Assembly: GCA_963704355.1 (NCBI GenBank)
Contig: OY969891.1
Span: forward strand, 1,240,001 to 1,304,000
DNA length: 64,000 bases
From: Bog-473 sp963704355
Lineage (GTDB): Bacteria; Actinomycetota; Acidimicrobiia; Acidimicrobiales; RAAP-2
Reading direction: 5' to 3'
Of this stretch, positions 49,448-58,554 are shown one piece after another. Each line of letters opens with the position of its first letter. The stretch's first letter is position 1. Made by a program: the position numbers and the translations under genes. The notes beneath the pieces are model-generated. The model had not been told where the DNA came from, searched no databases, and worked only from the letters and a program-made list of their open reading frames with translations.

Positions 49448-51987
49448 TCGTCAGCCAACAGCACGTCGACGCCGAGCGCGTCCCCCTCCTCGGTCACCAG
49501 CTCGTCCACCCCGCCGGCGTCGACGAGGTCGGCGCGGGCCGACTCCACGTCGAGCAGCACCGCCGGCGGCGCGGTGACAGTGAGCCGGGCCACCCGGGCC
49601 CGCATGGAGCGCTTGTGCGTCGTCTTCTCGCGGCGCACCACGCCGAGGATCTCGGCCGCCACGTCGAGCACGGCGGGCCGTGCACCCGCGTGCGGGCCGA
49701 CCTCGGCCACGGTCGGCCAGGGCGCCAGGTGGACCGAGCCCTCCTGCCACCAGCTCCACACCTCCTCGGTCACGAAGGGGAGGAAGGGCGCGAAGAGCCG
49801 GTGCAGCGCCGAGAGGGCGATGGCCAGCGTGGCCCGGGCCGAGTCCGCGCCGGCGGCCGAGCCCTCGCCGTAGGCGCGTGACTTGACCAACTCGACATAG
49901 TCGTCGCAAAAGGACCAGAAGAAGGACTCGGTGAGCTCGAGCGCCCGCGCGTAGTCGAACCCCTCGTGCGCCGCCGTCGCGGCCTCAACCAGCTCGGCCA
50001 GCTGCGCCAGCAGCGCCGCGTCGAGTGCGTCGTGCACCGCTTCGAGCCCGGGGATCGGGCCCTCGCCGAGACGCCCCAGCGCGAACTTCGAGGCGTTGAG
50101 GACCTTGATCGCCAACCGCCGCCCGATCTTCATGACGCCGGTGTCGAGCGCCGTGTCCGTGCCGGGCCGGCCGTTGCAGGCCCAGTAGCGCAGGGCGTCT
50201 GAGCCGAATTCGTCCAGCAGCGCCATGGGCGTGACGACGTTGCCCCGCGACTTGGACATCTTCTTGCGGTCCGGGTCGAGGATCCACCCGTTGATCGTGG
50301 TGTGCTTCCACGGCAGGACGTCGTGCTCGAGGTGCGACCGCAGCAGCGTGTCGAAGAGCCAGGTGCGGATGATCTCGGGGCCCTGGGGCCGCAGGTCCAT
50401 CGGAAACGTGGCCTCGAAGAGCCGCGGGTCGTCCTCCCAGCCGCAGACGATCTGCGGGGTGACCGACGAGGTGGCCCAGGTGTCCATGACGTCAGGGTCG
50501 CCGGCGAAGCCGCCTGGCGCTCCCCGCTGCTCCTCCGTGTACCCCTCGGGCACGTCGGTCGTCGGGTCGACCGGCAGGCTGGCCTCGTCGGGCGCCAACG
50601 GAGTGCCGTAGTCGGGCTTCCCGTCGGCGCCCACCGGGTACCACACCGGCACGGGCACGCCGAAGAAGCGCTGCCGGCTCACCAGCCAGTCGCCGTTGAG
50701 CCCGTTCACCCAGTCGTCGAAGCGGACCTTCATGTACGGCGGGTGCCAGTCGAGCTCCATGGCGCGCTCGAGCAGTTGGTCGCGCAGCACCTCGTCCCGT
50801 CCGCCGTTGCGGAGGAACCACTGCCGGGAGGTCACGATCTCGAGGGGACGGTCGCCCCTCTCGTAGAACTTGACCGGATGGGTGATCGGCTTGGGCTCGC
50901 CGATCATGTCCCCCGACGCGGCGAGCAGCTCGACGATGGCCCTCTGGGCCTGCTTCACCGTCTTGCCGGCGAGGGCGTTCCACGTCTCGCCGTCGGGCAC
51001 GCCGGGCGGCGGCGACTCGGCGATGCGCCCCGTCCGGGTGACGATGCTCCGCGTCGGCAGGTCGAGCTCGCGCCACCACACGACGTCGGTGACGTCGCCG
51101 AACGTGCAGATCATGGCGATACCCGAGCCCTTGTCCGGCTCGGCCAGGCGGTGGGCGAGGACCGGCACCTCGACGCCGAACAGCGGCGTGCGCACCGTGG
51201 TGCCGAAGCGCTCCCCGTAGCGCTCGTCGTCTGGGTGCGCCACCAGCGCGACACACGCGGGCACGAGCTCGGGCCGCGTCGTCTCGATCTCGATGTCGCC
51301 GAAGCGCAGCCGGTGATAGGCGCCCGACAGCTCGCGGTCCTCCATCTCGGCCTGCGCGACCGCGGTCTGGAAGTCGACGTCCCACATGGTGGGCGCCTCC
51401 GCCGAGTAGGCCTCGCCGCGCGCCAGATTGTGCAGGAACATGCGCTGGCTGGCGCGCCGCGCCGTGTCCCCGATGGTGGCGTAGGTGCGGCCCCAGTCGA
51501 CCGAGAGCCCGACGTGGCGCCACAGGTCCTCGAAGGCCTGCTCGTCCTCGGCGGTGAGCCGCTCGCACAGCTCAATGAAATTGGGCCGGCTCACCGGCAC
51601 GTCGTCCTTGCCCGGGTCGTCGGGAAGCGCGAAGTCGGGGTCGTAGGGCAGCGAGGGGTCGCAGCTGACCCCGAAGTAGGTCTGCACGCGGCGCTCCGTG
51701 GGGAGCCCGTTGTCGTCCCAGCCCATGGGGTAGAAGACCTTCCAGCCGCGCATGCGCCGGTAGCGGGCGATGGCGTCGGTCTGGACGTACCCGAACACCG
51801 AGCCCATGTGCAGCGAGCCCGACACCGTGGGCGGCGGCGTGTCGACGGAGAAGACCTCCGAGCGGGTGGCGGCCGCGTCGAACCGGTAGGCGCCCGCCTC
51901 CTCCCACGCCGCGGACCAGCGCTCCTCGAGACCCTCGAGCGTGGGCTTGTCGGGGACGCGGGGCGCGCCGGTCAGGGGGGTCGACAT
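49444..51987 (-). CDS. valS: Valyl-tRNA synthetase
   Basis: An 847-residue class I synthetase charging tRNA-Val. The HIGH-box is SLHMGSVFGYVQTD (HMGS) near residue 60, the KMSKS box is DRKKMSKSRGN near residue 555, and the editing (CP1) domain lies between (PELVPACVALVAHPDD, GSGIAMICTFGDVTDV). The anticodon-binding helical domain follows (YWACNGRPGTDTALD, FLPFVTEEVWSWW). It is shorter than E. coli ValS and lacks most of the C-terminal coiled coil, as in the type 2 actinobacterial form. Divergent from cysS with only 20 bases between starts. 3' end overlaps the LivGF gene by 4 bases. Confidence 0.97.
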   Translation of the reverse strand: MSTPLTGAPRVPDKPTLEGLEERWSAAWEEAGAYRFDAAATRSEVFSVDTPPPTVSGSLHMGSVFGYVQTDAIARYRRMRGWKVFYPMGWDDNGLPTERRVQTYFGVSCDPSLPYDPDFALPDDPGKDDVPVSRPNFIELCERLTAEDEQAFEDLWRHVGLSVDWGRTYATIGDTARRASQRMFLHNLARGEAYSAEAPTMWDVDFQTAVAQAEMEDRELSGAYHRLRFGDIEIETTRPELVPACVALVAHPDDERYGERFGTTVRTPLFGVEVPVLAHRLAEPDKGSGIAMICTFGDVTDVVWWRELDLPTRSIVTRTGRIAESPPPGVPDGETWNALAGKTVKQAQRAIVELLAASGDMIGEPKPITHPVKFYERGDRPLEIVTSRQWFLRNGGRDEVLRDQLLERAMELDWHPPYMKVRFDDWVNGLNGDWLVSRQRFFGVPVPVWYPVGADGKPDYGTPLAPDEASLPVDPTTDVPEGYTEEQRGAPGGFAGDPDVMDTWATSSVTPQIVCGWEDDPRLFEATFPMDLRPQGPEIIRTWLFDTLLRSHLEHDVLPWKHTTINGWILDPDRKKMSKSRGNVVTPMALLDEFGSDALRYWACNGRPGTDTALDTGVMKIGRRLAIKVLNASKFALGRLGEGPIPGLEAVHDALDAALLAQLAELVEAATAAHEGFDYARALELTESFFWSFCDDYVELVKSRAYGEGSAAGADSARATLAIALSALHRLFAPFLPFVTEEVWSWWQEGSVHLAPWPTVAEVGPHAGARPAVLDVAAEILGVVRREKTTHKRSMRARVARLTVTAPPAVLLDVESARADLVDAGGVDELVTEEGDALGVDVLLADD

Positions 51988-52007
51988 GATCGGGTTACCG
52001 TACCCGG

Positions 52008-53405
52008 GTGCTGCGCCTTCACGACACCGCCACGGGAACCGTGCACCCCCTCGAGCTGCGCACCGAGGGCGAGGTGTCGATGTACGTCTGCGGCCCGACC
52101 GTCGACAACCTGCCCCACATCGGGCACGGCCGCCTGAGCCTGGTCTTCGACGTCCTGCGGCGATACCTGCTCTTCGGCGGGTTGTCGGTGCGTTACGTCT
52201 CGAACATCACCGACATCGACGACAAGATCATCAAGCGGGCGGCCGAGCAGCGGCGGACCGAGCCCGAGGTGGCGGCGGAGATCGAGGCGCGGTGGTGGGA
52301 GGGCATGGACGGGCTGGGCGTGCTGCGCCCGGACGAGTCGCCCCACGCGACCGCCTACGTCGACCAGATGGTCGACCTCATTGAAGGGCTCGTCCGCCGC
52401 GGCGTGGCCTACGAGACGTCCGACGGCGTCTACCTCGAGGTGGCCCGGGTGCCCGGGTACGGGCTGCTGGCCCGCCAGAGCCTCGACTCGCTGCGCGCCG
52501 GTGCGCGGGTGGAGGAGAACGAGGAGAAGCGGTCGCCCCTCGACTTCGCGCTGTGGAAGAAGGCACGGGACGGCGGGCCGTCGTGGGACGCGCCGTGGGG
52601 GAAGGGCCGGCCCGGGTGGCACACCGAGTGCGTGGTCATGTCGCTCGACCTGTTGGGCGACGGCTTCGACCTGCACGGAGGGGGGCAGGACCTGATCTTC
52701 CCGCATCACGAGAACGAGCGGGCCCAGGCCGTCGCCGAGGACCGGCCGTTCGCGCGCCACTGGGTGCACAACGGGTGGGTCGAGGTCGAGGGCACGAAGA
52801 TGTCCAAGTCGCTCGGCAACTTCACGTCGCTGACCGACCTGCTCGACCGCTACGACGGGCGCGCCTACCGCCTCCTCGTCCTGCGCGCGCACTACCGCTC
52901 ACCCATTGAGGTCACCGAGTCGACGATCATCGACGCCGAGAAGGGGCTCGAACGGCTCGACGGCCTGGCCCGCCGATTCGGGGTCGGGGGGATGCTCGAG
53001 CAGACGGCGCGCGGCTTCGTCGTCGAGGGCATTGAGCCGGCGACGGATCTCGCCGCAGCTTCGGTGGCCGCATTCCGCGAGCGCATGGACGACGACCTCG
53101 ACACCCCGGGTGCGCTGGCCGGCGTCTTCGAGCTGGTGACGGCAGCGCACTCGACGGCGGATGCCGGCGACGAGGCGGTCGCGGCCTTGCTAGCGCGCAC
53201 GGCGGCCGTGCTGGTGGCGGCGCTCGGCGTGTCCCTCCGGGACGAGTCCGGCGAGGTCGACGAGGCCTCCGCCAAATTGGTGGCCGAGCGCGACGAGGCC
53301 CGGCAGGACAGGGACTTCGGCCGGGCCGACACGCTGCGCGACGAGCTGGTGGCCCGGGGCTGGACCGTGGAGGACACGCCTTCGGGCACCTCGATCCGTC
53401 GCTGA
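52008..53405 (+). CDS. cysS: Cysteinyl-tRNA synthetase
   Basis: A 465-residue class I synthetase. The HIGH box is LPHIGHGRL with the first zinc Cys just before it (YVCGPTV); other zinc ligands are in GWHTECVVMS and in GGGQDLIFPHHENERAQ. KMSKS is EGTKMSKSLGNF. The C-terminal anticodon region contains DRDFGRADTLRDELVARGW, the usual CysS ending, which separates it from the MshC mycothiol ligase that lacks this segment. GTG start at 52008. Shares a 20-base divergent region with valS. Confidence 0.97.
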   Translation: MLRLHDTATGTVHPLELRTEGEVSMYVCGPTVDNLPHIGHGRLSLVFDVLRRYLLFGGLSVRYVSNITDIDDKIIKRAAEQRRTEPEVAAEIEARWWEGMDGLGVLRPDESPHATAYVDQMVDLIEGLVRRGVAYETSDGVYLEVARVPGYGLLARQSLDSLRAGARVEENEEKRSPLDFALWKKARDGGPSWDAPWGKGRPGWHTECVVMSLDLLGDGFDLHGGGQDLIFPHHENERAQAVAEDRPFARHWVHNGWVEVEGTKMSKSLGNFTSLTDLLDRYDGRAYRLLVLRAHYRSPIEVTESTIIDAEKGLERLDGLARRFGVGGMLEQTARGFVVEGIEPATDLAAASVAAFRERMDDDLDTPGALAGVFELVTAAHSTADAGDEAVAALLARTAAVLVAALGVSLRDESGEVDEASAKLVAERDEARQDRDFGRADTLRDELVARGWTVEDTPSGTSIRR

Positions 53406-53468
53406 GCGAGGGGAAGGCCAGCTCAGGGCCCCGAAACCGAGGGATGGATGGACTGTGACCCCCTGGTA

Positions 53469-53486
53469 GGTTACCGTTAAGTAACC
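53469..53486. promoter_or_regulatory. Palindrome upstream of acyl-CoA dehydrogenase gene
   Basis: GGTTAC-CGTTAA-GTAACC has perfect 6-base arms around an AT-richer core. It lies 110 bases before the dehydrogenase ATG and 64 bases after cysS. The shape fits a TetR-type fatty acid regulator site; no such regulator is adjacent, so control would come from elsewhere. Confidence 0.5.
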
Positions 53487-53596
53487 AAGGAAACGCCGGG
53501 CCGGCGATGCGATCGCGAGGCAGGTCCCGGAGCACGGTTCCCAATACGCCAACAGGCACCGGCGCGCGCGCCGGCGGCGCAAGGAGGGCGCAGCAA

Positions 53597-54811
53597 ATGT
53601 CCGACTACTCGCTCGACCTGAACGAGGACCAGATCCAGATCACCAAGTGGGTGCACGAGTTCGCCGAGAACGTCGTCCGCCCCGCAGGCCCCGAATGGGA
53701 CGAGCGGGAAGAGACCCCGTGGCCCATCATCGAGGAGGCGGCCAAGATCGGCCTGTACTCCTTCGACTTCATCGCCCAGGCGTTCTCCGACCCGACCGGC
53801 CTCCTCATGTGCCTGGTCAACGAGGAGATGAGCTGGGGCGACGCCGGCATCGCGCTGGCCATCTTCGGCTCGACCCTCGCCGTCGCCGGCATCTTCGCCA
53901 ACGGCACGCCCGAGCAGATCGGTGAGTGGATCCCGCAGTGCTTCGGGACGCCCGACGACATCAAGCTGGCCGCGTTCGGCGTGTCCGAGCCCGACGCCGG
54001 GTCCGACGTCTCGTCGCTCAAGTCGCGCGCCGTCTACGACGAGGCGAAGGACGAGTGGGTGCTGAACGGCACCAAGACCTGGATCACCAACGGTGGGATC
54101 GCCAACACGCACGTGCTGGTCCTCTCGGTCGACCCCACGCTGGGCAGCCGCGGGCAGGCCAGCTTCGTAGTGCCCGAGGGCACGCCCGGGATCTCGCAGG
54201 GGCAGAAGTTCAAGAAGATGGGCATCCGGGCCTCGCACACCGCGGAGGTCATCCTGGACCACTGCCGCGTGCCGGGACGATGCCTGCTCGGCGGCAAGGA
54301 GAAGCTCGACGAGCGCATCGCGCGCGCCAAGGAGGGCAAGCGGACGTCCACCCAGGCGGCGATGGCCACCTTCGAGGCTTCACGCCCGATTGTGGGCGCG
54401 CAAGCGGTCGGCATCGCGCGGGCGGCCTACGAGTTCTCGCTCGACTACGCCAAGGAGCGCAAGCAGTTCGGCCGGGCCATCATCGAGAACGAGGCCATCG
54501 CGTTCAAGCTGGCCGACATGAAGATGCACACCGATGCGGCGCGCCTGTTGGTGCACCGGGCGGCGAACATGGCGTCGACGGGCAAGAAGTTCGAGAACGG
54601 CGAGGGCTCCATGTCCAAGCTCTACGCCGGCGAGAACGCGGTGTGGGTGACCGACCAGGCCATCCAGATCCTCGGTGGCTACGGCTACGTGCGCGAGAAT
54701 CCGGTGGAGCAGTGGCACCGCGACTCGAAGATCTACACGATCTTCGAGGGGACCTCGGAGATTCAGCGGCTCGTGATCAGCCGGGCGATCTCGGGGATCC
54801 ACATCAACTGA
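53597..54811 (+). CDS. Acyl-CoA dehydrogenase
   Basis: A 404-residue enzyme. FAD motifs AAFGVSEPDAGSDVSSLKSR and WVLNGTKTWITNGGIANTHV; C-terminal AIQILGGYGYVRENPVEQWH and the catalytic Glu in KIYTIFEGTSEIQRLVISR. It oxidises an acyl-CoA at the alpha-beta carbons. AAGGAGGG lies 9 bases upstream of the ATG at 53597. A palindrome at 53469 may control it. The last 43 bases of this gene, and about 40 bases beyond, are partly duplicated at 62801, which marks a possible insertion boundary. Confidence 0.96.
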   Translation: MSDYSLDLNEDQIQITKWVHEFAENVVRPAGPEWDEREETPWPIIEEAAKIGLYSFDFIAQAFSDPTGLLMCLVNEEMSWGDAGIALAIFGSTLAVAGIFANGTPEQIGEWIPQCFGTPDDIKLAAFGVSEPDAGSDVSSLKSRAVYDEAKDEWVLNGTKTWITNGGIANTHVLVLSVDPTLGSRGQASFVVPEGTPGISQGQKFKKMGIRASHTAEVILDHCRVPGRCLLGGKEKLDERIARAKEGKRTSTQAAMATFEASRPIVGAQAVGIARAAYEFSLDYAKERKQFGRAIIENEAIAFKLADMKMHTDAARLLVHRAANMASTGKKFENGEGSMSKLYAGENAVWVTDQAIQILGGYGYVRENPVEQWHRDSKIYTIFEGTSEIQRLVISRAISGIHIN

Positions 54812-54850
54812 TCCACCGGGCCAACTCCAAAGTTAGGAAAAACAAGCTGC
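54769..54850 (+). repeat. Left copy of diverged direct repeat (3' end of acyl-CoA dehydrogenase gene)
   Basis: Starts GCTCGTGATCAG, continues through CCGGGCGA, CGGGGATCCA and ATCAACTGATCCACCGGG and ends AAAACAAGCTGC. Matching blocks occur in the same order at 62801-62868. Similarity by eye is about 80% over 55 bases, then resumes after a 16-18 base gap. It could be an attachment-like site. Confidence 0.6.
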
Positions 54851-55187
54851 GTAGAGACGCTCGGGACGCTGACCAGCGCCCAGCGGCAGTAGCGCCCACC
54901 TCTGACTTCTGGCTCGCACCGTGGCGCGCCGACTCCAGGAGTGACGGGTCGGGGTCGATCCGATAACCTCAGGCAACCGGCGTGGGTTTCCATTGGAGGT
55001 GGGAATGGACCAGCCTCGACTCGGTGCTGTGGGCCTCCGTCGGGGTGGCCAGGCCGTAGGCAACCGTCCCAGTCTGTTCCGTCGCGTCCGGGTGGAGGTC
55101 GCTCCGATCGCTGTTCTGATGCCCGCCGTCGCTCTCGACGGCCAAGGCGCAGCTCGGCGATAGCCGGCGCGGAACGGTAGGACCGGC
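54812..55187. other. 376-bp region without a confident gene
   Basis: Downstream of the dehydrogenase it holds CCAACTCCAAAGTTAGG, a possible hairpin and terminator. A 52-codon frame (55005-55163, preceded by GGAGGTGGGA) begins MDQPRLGAVGLRRGG; it is unlike anything I recognise and is probably non-coding or a leader. The promoter of the secreted protein gene should lie near the end. Confidence 0.45.
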
Positions 55188-56786
55188 ATGAAGAGACCTG
55201 GCGCACTGCCAACTGGGTGGCCGAAGACCGGCATCCGAGCATCCCCGATCCGACTTCGTGCCCTCGGAGCAGCCATCTCCATCGTCACGCTCGGCGTGGT
55301 CCTCCAGATCAGCGTCGGTCCGGCCGCCGCGGCTCGCAACGTCACTCCGAGTACCGCGGCGACGGTCGCCACGACTGCCTCGGCAAATACCGATACGAAC
55401 ACCTTTGACGTCACCTGTGTGAACAACCCCGTGACTGACACCGGCGCGCTGGCGAACGCGATCTCCAGTGCCGAGGCGTCCGGGGGGACCGTCCAAATTT
55501 CGGCCGGGACCTGTGCCGTCGACAAAGCGTTCCCGGTGACGGCGCAGGTCACCATTGAGGGAGCAGGCGCGACCGCGACCTCGCTGGTCCAGCACAACGA
55601 CGCCGCCATCTTCAACGTCAAGGCACAGCACGTGACGGTCCAGGACCTCAACTTGGACACGGCGACCTACAACACGACGATCCCGCCCAGCGTTCACGAC
55701 GACACCGATCCACTGGCCATGGTCTCGGACGCCAGCTACACGACAGTGAGCAACGTCGACGCCGAGACGGGCGGAGGTTTCGGCATCCGCCTCGTCGGTC
55801 CCAACCCGTGCTACACCGACCTGAACACCGGCGACGTCATCAGGGACGTCAACGTGACGACAATCGGAATCGGTGGCTATGCCGGCGTCGACGTCGACTG
55901 CCAGAATGGCGCGACGTTGGACGACATCGTGATCTCCGGCGGCTACCTCGCGCTGTACCAGGACCAGAACGTCACCGTCACCAACGAGTCATTCACTCCG
56001 GGGCCCTACTCGGAGACCTGCCAGGCTCCGTGGTTCATCACCGGACCGACCCAAAACATGTCGCTCGACTCTGTGACCTCCTCCGGAGGCGACGGAAAGA
56101 TCAGTGAGACCCCCGGGTCCGACGCGATGCGCGCGAACTCGCCCGTTGCCCAGCCGTACCAGACGGCTCAGAACATCGTGGCCGACAATCAGCAACTCAC
56201 CAATTCCGCTTGCGAGGGGATCATGGTCGAGGTTTCGGGCACCGACGTCTACGGCAGTGCTCCGAGCTTCACCGAGACCAACGACGCCCCCGCCCCGGTG
56301 ACGCTGAGTGGGACGCTCGCCTGCACCTACGACTCGGGGGGCACCAAGGCCGTGGGCAGCACCTACACCGTCAACGCCAGCACCTGCTCGGGACTCACCC
56401 CCTCGGATGCCGACTACACGATCACCTACGCCGGGCTGAGCGGGGGCTTCGTGGTGTCGCCGGCCACCATCACGGTCGAGGTCTCGGGCACCGACGTCTA
56501 CGGCAGTGCTCCGAGCTTCACCGAGACCAACGACGCCCCTGCCGCGGTGACGCTGAGTGGGACGCTCGCCTGCACCGACGACTCGGGGGGTACCCAAGCC
56601 GTCGGCACCTACACCGTCGACGCCGGCACCTGCGCAGGACTGACGCCGTCTGATGCCACCGACTACACAATCACCTACGCCGGGTCGAGCGGGGGCTTCG
56701 TGGTGAATCGCACCGGGAATTTTGGAGGCTCTAACCCTCGGAGAGAGGATGGAGCCGATGCCAACCCACAAGAGGTACCCACCTGA
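55188..56786 (+). pseudogene. 5' fragment of a large secreted beta-helix/MBG-repeat protein, cut by an IS3 element
   Basis: Host sequence ends at 56703 (505 codons plus one base); the frame then reads 83 bases into the IS before a stop at 56786. Signal peptide in RALGAAISIVTLGVVLQISV followed by AAAA. Residues 60-345 look like a right-handed parallel beta-helix (TVQISAGTCAVDKAFPVTAQ, VTVQDLNLDTATYN). Then begins a repeat of about 83 residues, VEVSGTDVYGSAPSFTETND, with two Cys per unit, MBG-like. One full unit and most of a second are present. With the 3' fragment the reconstructed frame is continuous (1,028 residues). Confidence 0.85.
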
Positions 56787-57078
56787 GCTGAAGGAGCGGG
56801 CGGCGCGAATGGTGCTCGAGTGGCGTCGGGAGCGTGATCGCACCGACGGCGGTTTCGAGGAAGTAGCCGCCAAGCTCGGCGTGCACCCAGAATCGGTCCG
56901 CAACTGGCTCAAGACCCAGCAGGTCGACGCCGGCGAGCGGCCGGGGATCACCACCGACGAGCGCAAGCGGATCCAAGAGCTGGAACGGGAGGTCCGCGAG
57001 TTGCGGCGGGCCAACGCAATTCTGAAGTCGGCCTCGGCTTTCTTCGCGGCGGAGCTCGACCGCCAACCCAACAAGTAG
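56758..57078 (+). CDS. IS3-family transposase OrfA (HTH subunit)
   Basis: A 106-residue protein starting MPTHKRYPPELKERAARMVL. The helix-turn-helix is GFEEVAAKLGVHPESVRNWL, followed by a leucine-zipper-like coiled coil (RKRIQELEREVRELRRANAI) used for multimerisation. Ending FFAAELDRQPNK with TAG. OrfB lies in the -1 frame and overlaps by one base, consistent with OrfAB fusion by programmed -1 frameshifting, though no strong A-rich slippery site is visible. ATG 56758 is preferred for spacing from GAGAGAGG; ATG 56749 is possible. Confidence 0.93.
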   Translation: MPTHKRYPPELKERAARMVLEWRRERDRTDGGFEEVAAKLGVHPESVRNWLKTQQVDAGERPGITTDERKRIQELEREVRELRRANAILKSASAFFAAELDRQPNK

Positions 57079-57584
57079 TGGCCTACGTGGAGGCGCACAA
57101 GGCGTCTTTCGGGGTCGAGCCGATCTGCGAGGTTCTCGAGGTCGCCCCCTCCACCTACTACGCCGCTTTGAACCGTCAGCCCTGCGCCCGGGCGCTCCGC
57201 GACGCCGAGCTGAAGCCCGAGATCGAGCGGGTGTACGCCCACAACCGCTTCGTCTATGGGCCCCGCAAGGTCTGGCGCCAGCTGAACCGGGAAGGCATAG
57301 CAATCTCACGGTGTCGCACCGAGCGCCTCATGCGACAGATGGGAATCCAGGGGCGCTCGCGGGCCCGGAAGCGCCGCACGACCATCCCAGCCGACGTGGG
57401 GCTGCGCCCGGCCGACCTGGTCGATCGCAAGTTCGTGGCGAGCCGTCCCAACCAGCTCTGGGTGGCCGACATCACCTATTCGGCTCAGTTGTCATTTATG
57501 TGCAGTCGCCCAGGTGCAACGGAACCATGGGGCCGGATGAGGGCGATGAACGTCAGTCTGAGGGCGACCAGCAGCTGCACATAA
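57078..57584 (+). pseudogene. IS3 transposase OrfB, 5' fragment, cut by the RIT element
   Basis: GTG at 57078 starts AYVEAHKASFGVEPICEVLE. The HTH_21 region is intact (RALRDAELKPEIERVYAHNR, YGPRKVWRQLNREGI), and the rve integrase core begins ASRPNQLWVADITY, containing the first catalytic Asp. IS sequence stops at 57479; the following codons to 57584 come from the RIT element. Continuation VPTWSGFAYTAFVIDVFARR is found at 60614. The enzyme cannot be made as it stands. Confidence 0.9.
57475..57509 (+). repeat. RIT element left terminal inverted repeat (35 bp)
   Basis: Begins CCTATTCGGCTCAGTTGTC and ends TGCAGTCGC. It is the exact reverse complement of 60550-60584. The inner part has TTATGTGCAG, a motif that recurs near both ends and is probably a recombinase-binding half-site. 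Confidence 0.95.
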
Positions 57585-57636
57585 CGGCAGGCTCCTTGCC
57601 GGTCCGGCCGTCGGGTCGGAGGACAAGGAGGAGCTC
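57510..57636 (+). promoter_or_regulatory. RIT left subterminal region
   Basis: It contains no gene. AGCTGCACATAAC at 57573-57585 repeats the right-end sequence at 60595-60607. AAGGAGGAG just before 57637 is the ribosome site of the first recombinase. The promoter for the trio should lie here, but no clear hexamers are seen. Confidence 0.55.
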
Positions 57637-58554
57637 ATGTCGGTCGACTCAGCTTGGACGAAGGAAGCGGCGCTTGCCGCCTTCGATGACCATCTGCGGC
57701 GAGCCCGCGGTGTCTGTGCAGGCACCCGCGCCAATTACACCCGGTGGGTCCGGGCGTTCTTGGAGGAGCGCTTCCCTGATGGGCGCGTGCAGGTCGAGGG
57801 GCTTGGCGCTCAAGAGGTCATTGCGTTCATCAGCGCGGCGTCGTGTCGCTATCAGCCAAGGACGTTGGAGTTGGTGGCGACCTCGTTGCGTTCTTTCTTC
57901 CGATTCCTTCGCACCCAGGGCCTGGGTGCGGTCGGTCTGGAGGACGCTGTGCCGATGGTGCCCCGCCGTCGCAAGGATCTCGTCCGGCACCTCAACTCGC
58001 AGGCCTTCAGCGAGCTCATCGCCTCATTGGACGCGTCATCGGCCCGCGACCTGCGTGACCGGGCGATCATCTTGTGCATGGCCCGCTTGGGCCTCCGGGT
58101 CAGCGAGGTCTGCCGGCTCGAGCTCGACGACATCGACTGGCGCCAGGGAGTGGTTTCGGTGCGCACTCGCAAGACTGGCCATGGCGCACGCCTTCCCATC
58201 CCTGTCGAGGTGGGACACGCGCTGGCCGAGTACCTCGAGCATGGCCGGCCCGACAGCACGGTGCGCGAAGTGTTCGTGCTGCTTCGCCTGCGCCGAGGTG
58301 CTCCGATCAGTGCCAGCATCGTGGGACGAGCGGTGCAAAGGGCGCTCGAGCGGGCTGGGATCGACGCGCCCACCCGTGGCGGGAACCTGCTGCGCCACTC
58401 GATGGCCACCGAGCTCCAAGCCCGGGGCGTCCGTCTGGTCGAGATCGCCGGTCTGCTCGGGCACAGCGAACTTGCCACCACTCGGATCTACGCAGCGGTC
58501 AACGTCGATGCCCTTCGTGAGGTGGCGCTGCCGTGGCCGGGGAGGGCGTCATGA
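57637..58554 (+). CDS. ritA: Tyrosine recombinase, first of the RIT trio
   Basis: A 305-residue site-specific recombinase. SAM-like N-terminal DNA-binding domain (AFDDHLRRARGVCAGTRANY) and catalytic domain with Arg in LGLRVSEVCRLEL, Lys in RKTGHGARLPIP, NLLRHSMATELQ (Arg and His; the usual first His is Asn), His in GLLGHSELATTRIY with the nucleophile Tyr of IYAAV. Stop overlaps the second gene's ATG (ATGA). The gene name follows usual RIT order and is by analogy. Confidence 0.93.
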   Translation: MSVDSAWTKEAALAAFDDHLRRARGVCAGTRANYTRWVRAFLEERFPDGRVQVEGLGAQEVIAFISAASCRYQPRTLELVATSLRSFFRFLRTQGLGAVGLEDAVPMVPRRRKDLVRHLNSQAFSELIASLDASSARDLRDRAIILCMARLGLRVSEVCRLELDDIDWRQGVVSVRTRKTGHGARLPIPVEVGHALAEYLEHGRPDSTVREVFVLLRLRRGAPISASIVGRAVQRALERAGIDAPTRGGNLLRHSMATELQARGVRLVEIAGLLGHSELATTRIYAAVNVDALREVALPWPGRAS